A program made the position numbers and the translations under genes. Below the pieces are notes generated by a model. The model did not search any database, was not told the DNA's origin, and worked only from the letters and a program-made list of their open reading frames with translations. Positions 39,716 through 39,894 of a stretch of DNA of 39,894 nt are shown here, piece after piece. Source of the DNA: Opitutaceae bacterium (GTDB lineage: Bacteria; Verrucomicrobiota; Verrucomicrobiia; Opitutales; Opitutaceae). Numbering within the stretch: position 1 is the stretch's first letter; each line of letters starts with the position of its first letter. The DNA lies in the NCBI GenBank assembly GCA_003164715.1, contig PLTZ01000052.1, positions 1 through 39,894 on the forward strand. The letters are read 5' to 3'.

Positions 39716-39894
39716 TTAGGCAGTAAAGTCACGGGAGAAGAGGAGGCGGAGAGCGACGTTGGGGCGTGCTGCGTGGGCTTGGAGGGTGGCGCGCAGGTTG
39801 ATGGATCCGTCGCGCAGGAGTGCGCCGAGCAAGGCGCCGCGCAGGAGGGCGAGGTTTGCCGTGGTATTTCCTTTTCGGGCCCGGCAGCCATCCT
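39716..39894 (-). CDS. C-terminus of an ISAs1-like transposase (partial, runs off the window)
   Basis: The frame entering from the right edge ends at the TAA at 39718-39716 and gives about 58 residues with pieces DGCRARKGNTTANLALLRG, LLRDGSINLRATLQAHA and ARPNVALRLLFSRD. This resembles the end of ISAs1/IS4-type transposases (EDASRxRxGxAPxxLAxLRNxAxxLLRxxGxxNIxAALRxxAxxPxxAL). The catalytic DDE part lies outside. The element would sit upstream of the binding-protein gene. The 89 bases between them hold a GCCCT/AGGGC inverted repeat near 39682-39697 that may be part of the element end. Confidence 0.6.
   Translation of the reverse strand, partial: DGCRARKGNTTANLALLRGALLGALLRDGSINLRATLQAHAARPNVALRLLFSRDFTA

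Noticed and set aside
38757-39719. A 320-residue + strand frame opposite the binding-protein gene
   Set aside because: Shadow of a clear lipoprotein gene.
39490-39891. A 133-residue - strand frame starting near the right edge
   Set aside because: Pro/Ser-rich with no motif. The neighbouring frame matches a transposase C-terminus and better explains the sequence.

Overview
The window is GC-rich, densely coded bacterial chromosome. It most likely comes from a Verrucomicrobiota member of the Opitutales/Opitutaceae type. Three things suggest this: a DUF1800/DUF1501 secreted-protein pair whose first member carries the tandem RLxNxSxRG repeats typical of Verrucomicrobia, a two-domain ThyX-like protein, and a ribB/ribH-nusB-ftsY style gene order. 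The taxonomic call rests on family knowledge, not on a search. No tRNA, rRNA, CRISPR array or phage region was seen.

Left part (1-7,100, mostly + strand): an Arg/Gly/Pro-rich disordered protein, two tandem hairpins, a divergent MurA, RuvB, and a TauE/SafE-family exporter overlapping a DUF1634 membrane protein. These are followed by a small membrane protein and an SDR oxidoreductase on the - strand, and a YycJ-like metallo-beta-lactamase-fold protein on the + strand.

Middle (7,100-15,470, + strand): a secreted 1,073-residue protein (two repeats, Calx-beta, CHRD, DUF1800), a Tat-exported DUF1501 protein and a membrane-anchored small protein form one operon. A COG0523 metallochaperone GTPase, a WD40 propeller and a ModB-like ABC permease form a second tight group.

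Housekeeping block (15,470-22,400): on the - strand, in transcription order, come rarA, a secreted hypothetical protein, a very short in-frame ribB/ribH chimera, nusB and ftsY. Around them lie a coiled-coil small protein, an endonuclease/exonuclease/phosphatase-family protein, a two-domain ThyX-like protein whose signature motif is split between its halves, and a Trp-rich YXWXXGXW repeat protein.

Right part (22,400-39,894, - strand): a complex I operon nuoBCDEFGHIJKLMN with tight spacing but no nuoA. A sigma-54-like element lies almost on the nuoB start codon. Upstream, in the same direction, are a family 5 extracellular solute-binding lipoprotein and a secreted GH2 glycosidase. The right edge holds the C-terminus of an ISAs1-like transposase.

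Most worth checking: the ribB/ribH deletion chimera translationally coupled to nusB, the split-motif ThyX, the COG0523-WD40-ModB module with an extra domain and a His-rich loop in the GTPase, the missing nuoA, and possible leaderless starts at murA and nuoB.
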